In this document: piece by piece, positions 7,972 to 16,716 of the stretch
How positions within the stretch are numbered: the stretch's first letter is position 1
Layout: each line of letters begins with the position of its first letter
Assembly (NCBI GenBank): GCA_964011675.1
Contig: CAXGPR010000007.1
Location: 5,575 to 69,574, forward strand
DNA length: 64,000 nucleotides
Source of the DNA: GCA-2693325 sp964011675
GTDB taxonomy: Bacteria; Latescibacterota; UBA2968; UBA8231
Direction of reading: 5' to 3'
Notes under the pieces: generated by a model
What the model was told of the DNA's origin: nothing
What the model saw: only the letters and a program-made list of their open reading frames with translations
Databases searched by the model: none
Program-made: the position numbers and the translations under genes

Positions 7972-9144
7972 GTGGAGCAAACGAATCGAATTATTCTGTG
8001 TGTTGATGATGAACGAAAGATCTTACGTGCCCTCAAGCATTTTCTACGGCAAAAGGCCGACCGCATTCTAACAGCGACTAGTGGCGAAGAAGGTCTAGCA
8101 CTCTTAGAAAAGCATGCTCCCGGAGTGATCGTATCTGATATGCGCATGCCGGGTATGAATGGAGCAGAATTTCTCAATCGCGTTTTAGATTTTGCCCCAC
8201 ACACTTTCCGCATACTACTAACAGGCCACGCAGATATAGAAGCCGCAATCTCGGCTATGAATAAAGGAGAGATTCACCACTTTGTTCACAAACCTTGGGA
8301 CCCTGCTAAACTAGGACAAGCCATCAAAAAAGGTTTTGAGCACCATCAACTCATACAGGCTAATCTAGCGTTAACGGATTCTTTAAGCGAGAAGAATCGA
8401 GAATTGGAAGAGCTCAATTCAACGCTTGAGCACAAAGTCATAAGTCTAACAGAGCAGCTACTACACAGCGAGCGCCTATCGTCTTTGGGCCGATTAGCAG
8501 CGGGCATCGTACATGAAGTTATGACTCCACTAACCATTTCCGTCGGATGGGTTGAAACGGTTTTAAAATGCTCTAATATAACCGAGGATCAAAAGGACTC
8601 ACTCTCTATAGCAACCGAAGAAATATTCCGGGCTGCAAGTATTATGGAGAGGATGCAAGACTTATCCCGAAAGAAACATCTCATAAAAACACCTACGGAC
8701 GCCAACAAACTAATTGACCATGCTCTCGACCTGCTCATTCACCCATTAAAGCAAAAAAACATATCCATATTGCGGTCTTTTGAAGCTAATAAGCGCATCA
8801 ACGTGGATGGCAAGCAAATAACTCAGGTACTGCTCAACCTAATCAATAACGCGATAGACTCTCTCGATTCGGGTGGGCGCATCACGGTCTCCACTAATGC
8901 GGTTGAGTCCAAGAAAGGTATGCGGTCTGTTCACATTGTAATAAAAGACAATGGATCGGGTATCGCACCGGACATCGTGCAACAAATATTCGAACCATTC
9001 TTTTCGACCAAAGGCAACAAGGGAACGGGCTTAGGTCTATCCATATGCAAAGGTATTATAGATAATCACGGGGGCGAGATTGATTTCAAGAGTCGACTGG
9101 GCCAGGGCACGACTTTTACCCTATCACTGCCTGTCGAACCCTAG
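7972..9144 (+). CDS. Response regulator receiver-histidine kinase hybrid
   Basis: 390 residues with no membrane segment, so probably cytoplasmic. A receiver domain comes first (residues 6-125): acidic pair D12/D13, phospho-acceptor D56 in VSDMRMPG, and K107 in VHKPWDP, in the style of RpfG/HD-GYP receivers. A coiled coil (about 130-165) links to a HisKA domain with H181 in AAGIVHEVMTPL. The ATPase domain has the N box LINNAID (290-296), DNGSG (326-330), EPFFSTK (341-347) and GTGLGLS (351-357). All catalytic residues are intact. This order (receiver before kinase) suggests a kinase controlled by an upstream phosphodonor. Start is GTG with GGTGA about 6 nt before it. A bidirectional terminator follows. 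No partner regulator is adjacent. Confidence 0.9.
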   Translation: MEQTNRIILCVDDERKILRALKHFLRQKADRILTATSGEEGLALLEKHAPGVIVSDMRMPGMNGAEFLNRVLDFAPHTFRILLTGHADIEAAISAMNKGEIHHFVHKPWDPAKLGQAIKKGFEHHQLIQANLALTDSLSEKNRELEELNSTLEHKVISLTEQLLHSERLSSLGRLAAGIVHEVMTPLTISVGWVETVLKCSNITEDQKDSLSIATEEIFRAASIMERMQDLSRKKHLIKTPTDANKLIDHALDLLIHPLKQKNISILRSFEANKRINVDGKQITQVLLNLINNAIDSLDSGGRITVSTNAVESKKGMRSVHIVIKDNGSGIAPDIVQQIFEPFFSTKGNKGTGLGLSICKGIIDNHGGEIDFKSRLGQGTTFTLSLPVEP

Positions 9145-9177
9145 CGGTTTGTGCTGTTGCGTTTAATCTGGGCTGAT

Positions 9178-9222
9178 AAAAAGTGACCTCCTCCGATCTG
9201 AATCAGATGAGGCCACTTTTTT
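9178..9222. terminator. Bidirectional rho-independent terminator
   Basis: AAAAAGTG-A-CCTC (9178-9190) pairs with GAGG-C-CACTTTTT (9209-9222) with one mismatch, enclosing a small inner hairpin ATCTG/CAGAT (9196-9200 and 9204-9208). Flanking A- and T-runs make it work on both strands. It sits between the 3' ends of the kinase gene (+) and the oxidoreductase gene (-). Confidence 0.85.
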
Positions 9223-9238
9223 ATCGCCTTCACACGAC

Positions 9239-10294
9239 CTAGTCGAGTCGAATTTCTCCCCCACTCTGCTGGCTTCGATAGATACCATCTAGAATCTTGA
9301 GAACCTGAAGCGATTGTTCTGCTGGAACAGGTGACGGCTGCTCCTCAACCAAAGCCTGAGCAAACTCAACGCACTCCTGTGCATGCGCTTCAAGGCCGTC
9401 GTACATCAGCTTTAGCTGACGATTGTACTGCTGACGGGTCTTGTAGTTGCTCTCGTACAGCTCACACTTGGGCCAGTGAGCTCCAGCGCCCGTTCCGTAG
9501 AGCCACATCTGCATGTCTTCACCCTGCGTATCGTGGTGAAGTAACCAGCTAACTTCAATTACGAGAGTCGCTCCGTTATCAAAGCGAACAAATGCTGCAG
9601 CGAAATCTTCGACGTCAAACTGTGGCGGAATGGCGTTGCGCCCCCACTGACTGAAGGCCCCTTCGCGGTGGGCAAGCTCTGCCCGTGCCACACCCGTGAC
9701 GGACACGGGTTCGGGATTACCCATAAACCACAGCGTCAGGTCGAGGATATGCACTCCTATGTCAATACAGGGGCCACCGCCGCTGTGCTCTTTAAGGATA
9801 AAGCCACCGCCCGTAGGCGCGGCCGCCCTGCGTAACATCCAGCTTCGAGCGTGATAAATCTCTCCAAGTGTTCCGGTATCAATTTCCGCTTTCATAGCCT
9901 TAGAAGACCCCTGAAAACGAAAGTGCTGTGCCGTCATCAACATCTTGCTCGACTTATCGCGTGCTGCAATCATGCGCAGTATCTCATCAGGAGTAGGCGC
10001 GAGTGGCTTTTCACATATAACGTGCTTACCCGACTCTAGCGCGGCAATACTCAGCGGCGCGTGGTAAGTACTAGGTGTGCAGACGTCAATCACATCGATA
10101 TCGCTGTCATTAAAGAGCGCTTCCGGATCGGTGTGTAGCTTCTTTACGTCGTGTTCTTGGCCCCAACGAGTTAGGGCTTCTTGACTGACGTCGCTTCCGG
10201 CCACGACTTCTGCGTGCTCAGAGGCCGCCCAGCCGGGCATATGAGTGCGCGCGATGCCTCCTACCCCTACTACGCCTACTCGTAACTTGCTCAT
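9239..10294 (-). CDS. Gfo/Idh/MocA family NAD(P)-dependent oxidoreductase
   Basis: 351 residues. The N-terminal Rossmann fold begins VGVVGVGGIARTHMPG (residues 6-21), with VIDVCTPSTYHAP (68-80) and the conserved ICEKPLA (93-99) with the catalytic Lys96 of the EKP motif. The C-terminal substrate domain has GGGPCIDIGVHILDL (172-186), giving the usual D-x-G-x-H pair D178/H182. Family members oxidise or reduce a hydroxyl of sugars, inositols or sugar derivatives. The substrate here is not predictable and no sugar-uptake or other catabolic genes lie nearby. It is monocistronic, with its own terminator downstream. The 73-nt gap to the batE stop shows no hairpin with a T-run. Confidence 0.9.
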   Translation of the reverse strand: MSKLRVGVVGVGGIARTHMPGWAASEHAEVVAGSDVSQEALTRWGQEHDVKKLHTDPEALFNDSDIDVIDVCTPSTYHAPLSIAALESGKHVICEKPLAPTPDEILRMIAARDKSSKMLMTAQHFRFQGSSKAMKAEIDTGTLGEIYHARSWMLRRAAAPTGGGFILKEHSGGGPCIDIGVHILDLTLWFMGNPEPVSVTGVARAELAHREGAFSQWGRNAIPPQFDVEDFAAAFVRFDNGATLVIEVSWLLHHDTQGEDMQMWLYGTGAGAHWPKCELYESNYKTRQQYNRQLKLMYDGLEAHAQECVEFAQALVEEQPSPVPAEQSLQVLKILDGIYRSQQSGGEIRLD

Positions 10295-10367
10295 AATCTT
10301 TCCTATTTAAAGAGTAACTTTTTTCCGAAGACCAAAGATCGCGTAAGAACAGGCGGGCGGCAAGAAA

Positions 10368-11117
10368 TCAAATAGGCTCTACCTGGTCCGCACGAACCCA
10401 GCCACCTAGCCCATTTTGTAAACGAACGAGTATCCAATCGACCTCGCGACGCACTACGCGCACTTTCGTGCCTTCGTGCATGATAAACACTTCCGTTTGA
10501 TTGACATCGGGCCCGCTGCGAGCAGTAACGACTTCAGCCAGTGCAATGGCAGACACCTCACTCGACTGATGGTAAACGCGGAAGGAAAGCCATGCCCCCC
10601 CTCCTGCGGTCAATAGAGCACAAACGGACAGTGCGCCAAGCCAAAGGGCCTGCGTCCTGTGAAACCAAACCCGCCAGCCCAACAAGCCGAACAGTCCAAT
10701 CCAGCCCAGAGCTAAAAGAAGCGACAGCTCACTCAGCGTGGGGTAGAAAAAAGCATCCGTCAAAAAGAGACTCACCGCGTTGCCATCGGCGGGAACGTCT
10801 TTATCCTTTTTAACCTGATGAGCGAATCTCAGATTCGCGACGATATCCTCATCGCGTGGACTGAGATGATTAGCGCGCTCGTACCATAAAATAGCTTCGC
10901 CTAAACGACCAGATTTAAAGTTTGCGTTGCCGAGGTTATAAAATAAACGGGCGTCTTGGACTCCACTGTCCACAACTTGTAAATAGGCGCGGCGCGCTCC
11001 CTCAAAATCACCGCCGCGATAGCGATCATTGGCCTCGTTAAATAAACCAACGGAAGCAGACTGCGCCCCAGCGTCTAAAACTACGAGCACGAGAATTATT
11101 AGAACAGACCGCATCAT
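10368..11117 (-). CDS. batE: BatE-like protein: TPR, two membrane helices, C-terminal SH3 domain
   Basis: 249 residues. A signal peptide (residues 1-18) precedes a TPR region (about 24-100, with FYNLGNANFKSGRLGEAILWYERA). Two hydrophobic helices follow near 130-148 and 160-180, then an SH3-type domain (about 190-249) ending in WILVRLQNGLGGWVRADQVEPI. This is the layout of BatE of Bacteroides-type Bat operons, thought to hold periplasmic TPR scaffolds for the membrane VWA proteins. It is the last gene of the long run starting with moxR, and its ATG overlaps the batD stop by 4 nt. Confidence 0.8.
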   Translation of the reverse strand: MMRSVLIILVLVVLDAGAQSASVGLFNEANDRYRGGDFEGARRAYLQVVDSGVQDARLFYNLGNANFKSGRLGEAILWYERANHLSPRDEDIVANLRFAHQVKKDKDVPADGNAVSLFLTDAFFYPTLSELSLLLALGWIGLFGLLGWRVWFHRTQALWLGALSVCALLTAGGGAWLSFRVYHQSSEVSAIALAEVVTARSGPDVNQTEVFIMHEGTKVRVVRREVDWILVRLQNGLGGWVRADQVEPI

Positions 11118-12901
11118 ATCTTTTTTTCCAAGAGCGTGATAAGATCTTCGGCCTGCTGGCGAATCGCGTCCATATCCGAACGTTTCCCAACGCCTCGTGC
11201 AAAACGCGCATAGTCACAGCGATTCAACCAATCACGCAAAGAGTCAATGGTCTCTTCTTCTAAGCCCTTATCTCTCAGGGCGCGCTCGCAGATATCAGGG
11301 GAGAGACTCGCGGTAATAATGTTTAAACGGTCGGCCAAAAATGCCAATACCGCGCGATGTATTTCACCGTAAAATGCGCCCGCATCTCCCTCTTCTAACA
11401 GACGCCCAGCTTGCTCTAGGCGCTTCCCGGCTTCACCGCGAGCACGACGGCGTCGCGCGTAGGCAATATCACCTTGTATACGGTCTCTGTGACGCTGCAA
11501 TAGGATTAATCCAATCAAAGCAAAGGGCATCGAGGCTTGGAGGGACCAAAATAGCACGCTATCGTACAACGCAGAAGAATCTTCCAGCGCTTCCAAGTCA
11601 GATTTTATGTATCGTATATCGCTTCCGACGGCCTCTATATCTTTGCGGCTTAAACCGTAGCTTGTCGGCTCTTCAATGTCTATTTCCCCGGCACTGTGCA
11701 CAAATATGGGATCCGATTCAAGTGTGACATATTTCTCTACGGCAGGATCAAAATAGGCGAACTGAATAGAAGGAACTTCTAGGATGCCACCCGTTTCCGG
11801 TATGAGAATGTATTCGTACGTGCGTCGTCCGCCGTAGATTCCATTCTCTATTTTCTCCTCCTCCTCCAAAGTAGGATCGTACATCTTGATTCCCTGCCCC
11901 ACATCAATAAGTGGAGTACCCACCGCAGACAGATTTCCCACACCCGATATCTCGACCCGGAGCGTGACGGGATCGCCAGCTTTTACGTGCGTAGGTTGAG
12001 CTTGGGCCGCTAGACTGAACTGCCCTACTGCACCAGAGAACGCATCCGGTTGTCCCGCTTCGGGTAAGGGCAACACCTGAATTTCTAGCGGATCACTCTG
12101 CAACAGCGCACTCTGTGTGCGACCAAAAAATGGATCGGAAGCAAAAAAGTCGTCTAGCATACTACGACGCTGCGATCGACGAGCAGGAATCTCACATGAT
12201 ACGGCCATAGACTCAACTACGTGTGCACCCGATTTAGTAGGAAAGAGGGCGACGCGACGAAGCGGAGCCACGTTAAACGTGACGCCATTAACGATGCTTC
12301 TACCGGCCTGCAGCTGCTGAGCGACAAAAAGCTCCTTAATCCAAAATCCGGCAAACGACGGTATCTCTTTAAAGCCTACATTATGCAATTGAAAGCGATA
12401 GAACAGATCAAAATCAACCGTTATCTGCTGTCCAACGTAGGCTCGCTGAAGGTCGGATCGAGCTCGTACATACAGATGGTCTTCTACGTTAAAATCTCCT
12501 CCGAGATTACGCCCCGAACGCTGTCCGGCCCGAACGACTTCAATATCGATAGGACGGGTCCGATAGGTCTTGCCATCAATCTCAATCTGGGCGGAACCAA
12601 TTCGTATCCGTCCCTGCTTTTTGGCATAGAGACGGTATGTCAACTCGCGCTCATAGCTGGTAGTAAAGTTTACCATTTCAATGCGCGAGCTCACGCTGGG
12701 TCCCTCCACGTGAAAGTCACCCAGAGAAAGTGTGGGAGCCGGCATGTGCTGCAGGTTTTCGTCTGAGACAATGCGCAGAGTTAACAGTAGTGCCTCTGAT
12801 TGTGCTACGCGTGTTCGGTCTACGCTTGCATCAAATTCGACTTCGATTGCTTCAAGCGACGATACGAGTGATAGCAGAGCAATAAAAACGCGCACGCTCA
12901 T
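11114..12901 (-). CDS. batD: BatD-like protein (oxygen-tolerance family), large form
   Basis: About 595 residues from ATG 12901, which has AAAGGA about 10 nt upstream, gives a clean signal peptide (MSVRVFIALLSLVSSLEA) and sits 4 nt after the batC stop. A longer reading from 12964 would overlap batC and bury the signal peptide. The periplasmic part holds repeated beta-sandwich units typical of BatD (VGQQITVDFDLFYRFQ near 158; AGDPVTLRVEISGVGNLSAV near 310). One membrane helix lies near 455-475, then a helical cytoplasmic tail. BatD is a membrane-anchored part of the Bat complex linked to aerotolerance and stress resistance; mechanism unknown. Confidence 0.8.
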   Translation of the reverse strand: MSVRVFIALLSLVSSLEAIEVEFDASVDRTRVAQSEALLLTLRIVSDENLQHMPAPTLSLGDFHVEGPSVSSRIEMVNFTTSYERELTYRLYAKKQGRIRIGSAQIEIDGKTYRTRPIDIEVVRAGQRSGRNLGGDFNVEDHLYVRARSDLQRAYVGQQITVDFDLFYRFQLHNVGFKEIPSFAGFWIKELFVAQQLQAGRSIVNGVTFNVAPLRRVALFPTKSGAHVVESMAVSCEIPARRSQRRSMLDDFFASDPFFGRTQSALLQSDPLEIQVLPLPEAGQPDAFSGAVGQFSLAAQAQPTHVKAGDPVTLRVEISGVGNLSAVGTPLIDVGQGIKMYDPTLEEEEKIENGIYGGRRTYEYILIPETGGILEVPSIQFAYFDPAVEKYVTLESDPIFVHSAGEIDIEEPTSYGLSRKDIEAVGSDIRYIKSDLEALEDSSALYDSVLFWSLQASMPFALIGLILLQRHRDRIQGDIAYARRRRARGEAGKRLEQAGRLLEEGDAGAFYGEIHRAVLAFLADRLNIITASLSPDICERALRDKGLEEETIDSLRDWLNRCDYARFARGVGKRSDMDAIRQQAEDLITLLEKKI

Positions 12902-12905
12902 CAAT

Positions 12906-13739
12906 TTACCAGTCCTTTCCACGGCTTGCGCTGGTAGCTCTATACCGACGCTTTTGCGCGTCAATTTCGCGATTTTTTAGCGCTTCCAACAGCTGCTCTG
13001 CCTCTTTCTGACCAATATACTCTTCGCTCTGCTCCGGTTCCCCTTCAGCTTCGCTCTGTTGCCCACGCTCTTGGTCTTCCCCATCGCCCTCGTCCGGCTG
13101 CGACGGCGCCTGTTCTCGTTCCTGCTGTCCTTTGTCCTGTGGATCTTGCTCGCCTGAGTCCTGCTGTTCCTCCCCTTGTTCCTGCTGGTCTTGATCCTGA
13201 CTTTGCTGTCCTTGCTGGTCCTGCTGATCTTGATTCTGCTGGTCTTGATCCTGATTTTGCTCTTGATTCTGGTGCTGCTGGTCTTGCTGCTGCTGTTTCT
13301 GTTGTTCGTCCAGCTTCTGAAGCGCTATCTCCAAGTTCGCTTTGGCGTCCAAATCTTTCGCGTTGAGTTCTAGGGCCTGACTATATGAGGCGATGGCCTG
13401 CTCGTACTGCTGCTGCTGGAACCACGCATTGCCCATGTTGTAGTGAGCTGATGCGCCCAATAATCCATCGGTCTGTTCCGCAGCTCGACTCAGTTCCTGA
13501 AGCGCTGTTTCTAAGTCTCCCTGTTTGAATAGCGAGCTCCCCACGTTGAAGTTTAGCGCGGGTTCGTCGGGCCGCTCGAGTTGCGCGTCTCGATACAGTT
13601 GAAGCGCCTGTTCAAACGCTCCCTGCTTGAATAGGCTAAGCGCTTCAGCACTCTTTGAAGCCACAGGATCTCCTACCGTAGCCGCGGTCGAGAAAAACCA
13701 CGTCACGGTCAGCCAAAAAACCTGAAACAATCGACTCAT
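12906..13739 (-). CDS. batC: BatC-like TPR protein with Gln/Asp/Glu-rich tail
   Basis: 277 residues from ATG 13739, which overlaps the batB stop by 4 nt (ATGA); an upstream start at 13757 is less likely. A signal peptide (residues 1-20) precedes three TPR units (about 30-145, e.g. ALSLFKQGAFEQALQLYRDA and YNMGNAWFQQQQYEQAIASY). Residues about 150-240 are a low-complexity run of Gln, Asp, Glu and Asn with almost no hydrophobic residues, then a short charged end. BatC proteins are small TPR partners of BatA/BatB; a low-complexity linker is common in them but this one is long. Likely a flexible periplasmic scaffold. Confidence 0.8.
   Translation of the reverse strand: MSRLFQVFWLTVTWFFSTAATVGDPVASKSAEALSLFKQGAFEQALQLYRDAQLERPDEPALNFNVGSSLFKQGDLETALQELSRAAEQTDGLLGASAHYNMGNAWFQQQQYEQAIASYSQALELNAKDLDAKANLEIALQKLDEQQKQQQQDQQHQNQEQNQDQDQQNQDQQDQQGQQSQDQDQQEQGEEQQDSGEQDPQDKGQQEREQAPSQPDEGDGEDQERGQQSEAEGEPEQSEEYIGQKEAEQLLEALKNREIDAQKRRYRATSASRGKDW
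13030..13325. repeat. Low-complexity CAG/CAA-rich tract inside batC
   Basis: On the coding strand this stretch is made of short units built from CAG, CAA, GAT and GAG codons (Gln, Asp, Glu). On the + strand it reads as CTG/TTG-rich and opens artificial leucine-rich frames. Such tracts tend to change length by slippage. Confidence 0.6.
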
Positions 13740-14761
13740 TCGAAGCGTCCTTTCCACTCGACGCTTCGAGCGCGTTTATCCCCAAGAAATGCCTCGACAA
13801 AAAAGCAGCAGAGAGCTAAGAACAAGGGAAACTGAAAGCGCTCCTCATATTGAGTAAAACGCGTTGAGGCAAATTCTTTCTGATCCATTTGCGCAATCTG
13901 CTCGCTGATCGCAACGAGTTCCTGTCCGGCTAGAGATGATCGAAAGTAGTCACCATTCGTCGACAGAGCGATTTCTTTAAGCGTGGCTTCATCCAGACGA
14001 GTTTTTACGTAGTTGCCCCGTTCGTCTTTGTGGTAGCTTGTTCCTCCTCCCTGCTGCATTTCTGGGATTAACTCACCTCCTGAAGTCCCGAGACCAATCG
14101 CAAAAACGTGAATCCCTTGCTCCGCAGCATCCTGTGCTGCTGCAAGCGGTTCACTAATGTGATCTTCGCCGTCGGTGAACAAAACCACAACCTTGTGCTG
14201 TTCGTCTTCCGTATCAAAGGTACGAGCAGCAAGACGCAACGCATCTCCAATGGCCGTGCCCTGAACGGGAATCATTCCAGCATCGAGCACATCGAGAAAC
14301 ATATCGACGGCTCCGTAATCTAGCGTTAGTGGACACTGAACAAAGGCCTGGCCGGCAAATACAATGAGACCAACGCGATCTCCCTGCAACAAGTCGACTA
14401 ATTCGCGTATTTGCTGCTTTGCTCTGGCCAATCGACTTGGCTTGAGATCTTCTGCGAGCATACTCCGTGATACATCCAAGATTAAAACGACGTCGACTCC
14501 TTTGCGCTGTGCCATCTCTAGTTTCGCCCCAAACTGAGGTCCGCAGAGTGCGACTACAGCCCACAGGGTTCCTATACCCAAAAGGGCATACTTGCCAAAC
14601 TGACGACGTCGACTCAAGTCGCGAGTCAGCTTTTCTGCAAGAGGCCAGCCCACAAAGCGCAGCAGAGCTTTACGCCGTGCTAGCGTAGCCCAGGCAAAGA
14701 ATACGCATAGGAGGGGAATTAGCAGAAGAAACCAGAACGTTTCAGGTGAGGAAAAACGCAT
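13736..14761 (-). CDS. batB: BatB-like membrane protein with von Willebrand factor A domain
   Basis: 341 residues: N-terminal membrane helices (about 8-28 and 57-73), a VWA domain (88-290) and a C-terminal helix (about 308-325). The metal-ion-dependent adhesion site is complete: D96-V-S98-R-S100, T169 in VQGTAIGDAL, and D197 in LFTDGED. CPLTLDYG (143-150) is typical of the Bat VWA group. The protein probably binds a partner through a divalent cation on the periplasmic side. It is paired with batA upstream as in most Bat operons, and its stop overlaps batC by 4 nt. Confidence 0.88.
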   Translation of the reverse strand: MRFSSPETFWFLLLIPLLCVFFAWATLARRKALLRFVGWPLAEKLTRDLSRRRQFGKYALLGIGTLWAVVALCGPQFGAKLEMAQRKGVDVVLILDVSRSMLAEDLKPSRLARAKQQIRELVDLLQGDRVGLIVFAGQAFVQCPLTLDYGAVDMFLDVLDAGMIPVQGTAIGDALRLAARTFDTEDEQHKVVVLFTDGEDHISEPLAAAQDAAEQGIHVFAIGLGTSGGELIPEMQQGGGTSYHKDERGNYVKTRLDEATLKEIALSTNGDYFRSSLAGQELVAISEQIAQMDQKEFASTRFTQYEERFQFPLFLALCCFFVEAFLGDKRARSVEWKGRFE

Positions 14762-14774
14762 TCTATACTTTCTC

Positions 14775-15779
14775 TCAAGGCAAACGGCGAAAGCGCGTAT
14801 TAGATAATAAGACTTCGATCAGAAGCAGCAGTAAACCAGGCCAGAGGAAATGTGGATAGCGCTCCGAGTACTCCACGTGTACTTCAGATGTAATCTCCGT
14901 CGTTTCCAACTCGCCTATTTCCCTATAAATCGCTTCTAACTTTTCTTCGCTGGTAGCCCGATAGTATTTCCCCCCCGTGCGTTGAGCCACTGCCCTTAGC
15001 GTCTCCTCATCAATTTCAACCTGAACTGTTTGGTACCTCGTGCCAAAAATACCCTGCACGGGACGACGGATCGACCCATCACTTCCTACACCTATGGTAT
15101 AGACGCGCACTCCTACCGCTTCCGCTACCTCTGCCGCGGTAAGTGGTTCGATTTCTCCGGCGTTATTTACTCCATCAGTTAGCAGGATAACCACTTGGCT
15201 TCGCCCCTCAGACTCGCGCAGTCGGTTGGTCGCATTAATCAATGCCATACCAATAGCCGTTCCATCCCAGCTCTCATCAGCAATCTGAACTCCCTGCAAG
15301 AAAGAGGTTAACACATCGTAGTCTAGGGTCAGCGGACATTGCGTAAAACTTTCCCCAGCAAAAACGACCATGCCTATACGATCACTGTAGCGCCCCCCGA
15401 CAAAGTCGGATACCACTTCTTTTGCGACGGCTAATCGACTCCGCTCTCCATTGTCCAAATCGTTTAGTTTCATACTAGACGAAACGTCCAGTGTCAGCAT
15501 AATATCAATACCTTCTGCGGACATCTCTCGCTTTTCCCGTCCAGCCTGAGGGCGCGCCAAAGCCACCACCAAAAGCACCAGTCCCAGTAGCTTAAAAACA
15601 AAGAGTACATGGCGAAAGCGGGCCCACATCGTATTGCCCATACGACGCAGACTAGCAAGGTCAGAAAACTGCACGCTTCCCTGCCGCTGCCGACCCTGCA
15701 CGATATATAAATAGACTAAGATCGGCAGCAAGAGCAGTAGCAGCAGCCACTCGGGATTTTCAAAGCGCAGCGTCTGCAT
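14775..15779 (-). CDS. batA: BatA-like membrane protein with von Willebrand factor A domain
   Basis: 334 residues. Helices at about 10-26 and 57-76 flank a short loop, the VWA domain spans about 90-285, and a last helix lies at 312-326. The adhesion site is intact: D98-V-S100-S-S102, T174 in WDGTAIGMAL, D202 in LLTDGVNN. QCPLTLDYD (147-155) is shared with BatB, its paralogue. The start overlaps the end of the BatD-like gene upstream by 20 nt, which implies translational coupling. Expected to work with BatB, BatD and the MoxR ATPase. Confidence 0.88.
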   Translation of the reverse strand: MQTLRFENPEWLLLLLLLPILVYLYIVQGRQRQGSVQFSDLASLRRMGNTMWARFRHVLFVFKLLGLVLLVVALARPQAGREKREMSAEGIDIMLTLDVSSSMKLNDLDNGERSRLAVAKEVVSDFVGGRYSDRIGMVVFAGESFTQCPLTLDYDVLTSFLQGVQIADESWDGTAIGMALINATNRLRESEGRSQVVILLTDGVNNAGEIEPLTAAEVAEAVGVRVYTIGVGSDGSIRRPVQGIFGTRYQTVQVEIDEETLRAVAQRTGGKYYRATSEEKLEAIYREIGELETTEITSEVHVEYSERYPHFLWPGLLLLLIEVLLSNTRFRRLP

Positions 15780-16713
15780 TTACCTCTCTATCTAGCTCGT
15801 CTTTTGCCGCCTGTTTTTTTTGATGGTCTTCCAACGCACGCAGGATCGCGACGCCTGCTTCCGGCACGCGATGGGCGCTGTCTATCTCTGGATGGAATCG
15901 CGCAAATTTCACCAAATCGGCCGTAGACAAATATCCTAATATTTGTCGGATCTCTCCGTCAGGCACGTTTTTATCACGAAGCGCTACGTCCAGTTCGGCA
16001 GTCGTTTTTTCCATTGCCTCGATAACGAGGGCCTCTTCGATATAGCGCCGTAGATTGTCGGCTAAGAGAGAATAATACGTCTTGAATTCACCGCGCTCTA
16101 GCAGTCCCATAGAGGCAATTCGCTCAAACTCAGCAACGTAGTCAACCGGCTCAGGTTCTGATACTCGTTCTCCTGCCGCTGAACGGCGACGGCGAATCCA
16201 ATAGGCAAGGAGGAATCCCATAACCAGCAGAGTCAGCAGCGCCCCAATTACGACAATCCAAAGCGGAATACCTCCCTCGATAACGACGGGTGGCTTTATA
16301 TCACGTAGCGCTTGATCTCCTTCCTCTAAAACGCTTATCACCTCAATATTCAGTCCGCGCGCAGTCGCGCTGAGCGTATCTCCGCTCGCCCTGACAAAAG
16401 CAACTTCTAATTCGGGGATCTCCTGAGAACCCAGCTCAAAATAGCGAATGGTGCCAATAAGCGTCACGTGCGTTAGACCGTTTTTAGCCTCTGGCGCCGA
16501 CCGACTCTCCGAACGATAGGATGCGGCACTGAGAACGTCTGTCAGGTTGGGCTCGTCCGGTTTGACTTCAGTGGGAAATGCCATGACGAGACGAAGATCG
16601 ACCGGCTGTCCCAGTGTTACTTCTGTCGTATCAGCCTGCCAGTAAACTTCTACCTGCCCCCAGGCTGTCGCAGTGCCGAACAGGACGAGCCACAAGCAGC
16701 GTGCAAACGGCAT
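15760..16713 (-). CDS. BatD/DUF4381-like single-pass membrane protein
   Basis: 317 residues. A signal peptide (MPFARCLWLVLFGTATAWG) is followed by a periplasmic beta domain (about 22-128, beginning VYWQADTTEVTLGQPVDLRL, the start pattern of BatD domains), a membrane helix at about 150-172, an RRRR stop-transfer patch, then a helical cytoplasmic domain with YYSLLADNLRRYIEEAL and STADLVKFARFHP. That tail resembles the DUF4381/BatD C-terminal region. This is therefore a second, shorter BatD-type protein in the same operon, placed between MoxR/DUF58 and the VWA proteins as in many MoxR operons. It overlaps batA by 20 nt and lies 3 nt after the DUF4340 gene. Confidence 0.7.
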   Translation of the reverse strand: MPFARCLWLVLFGTATAWGQVEVYWQADTTEVTLGQPVDLRLVMAFPTEVKPDEPNLTDVLSAASYRSESRSAPEAKNGLTHVTLIGTIRYFELGSQEIPELEVAFVRASGDTLSATARGLNIEVISVLEEGDQALRDIKPPVVIEGGIPLWIVVIGALLTLLVMGFLLAYWIRRRRSAAGERVSEPEPVDYVAEFERIASMGLLERGEFKTYYSLLADNLRRYIEEALVIEAMEKTTAELDVALRDKNVPDGEIRQILGYLSTADLVKFARFHPEIDSAHRVPEAGVAILRALEDHQKKQAAKDELDREVNADAAL

Positions 16714-16716
16714 AGC

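Noticed and set aside
8500..8540. HEVMTPL in the histidine kinase as a defective H box
   Set aside because: Thr before Pro-Leu is common in HisKA domains, and all ATP-binding motifs are intact.
12221..12766. A 181-codon + strand frame opposite batD
   Set aside because: It lies wholly antisense to a well-supported BatD reading frame and matches no family; the length follows from codon use on the other strand.
13139..13373. Leucine- and aspartate-rich + strand frames
   Set aside because: They are mirror readings of the Gln/Asp/Glu tract in batC.
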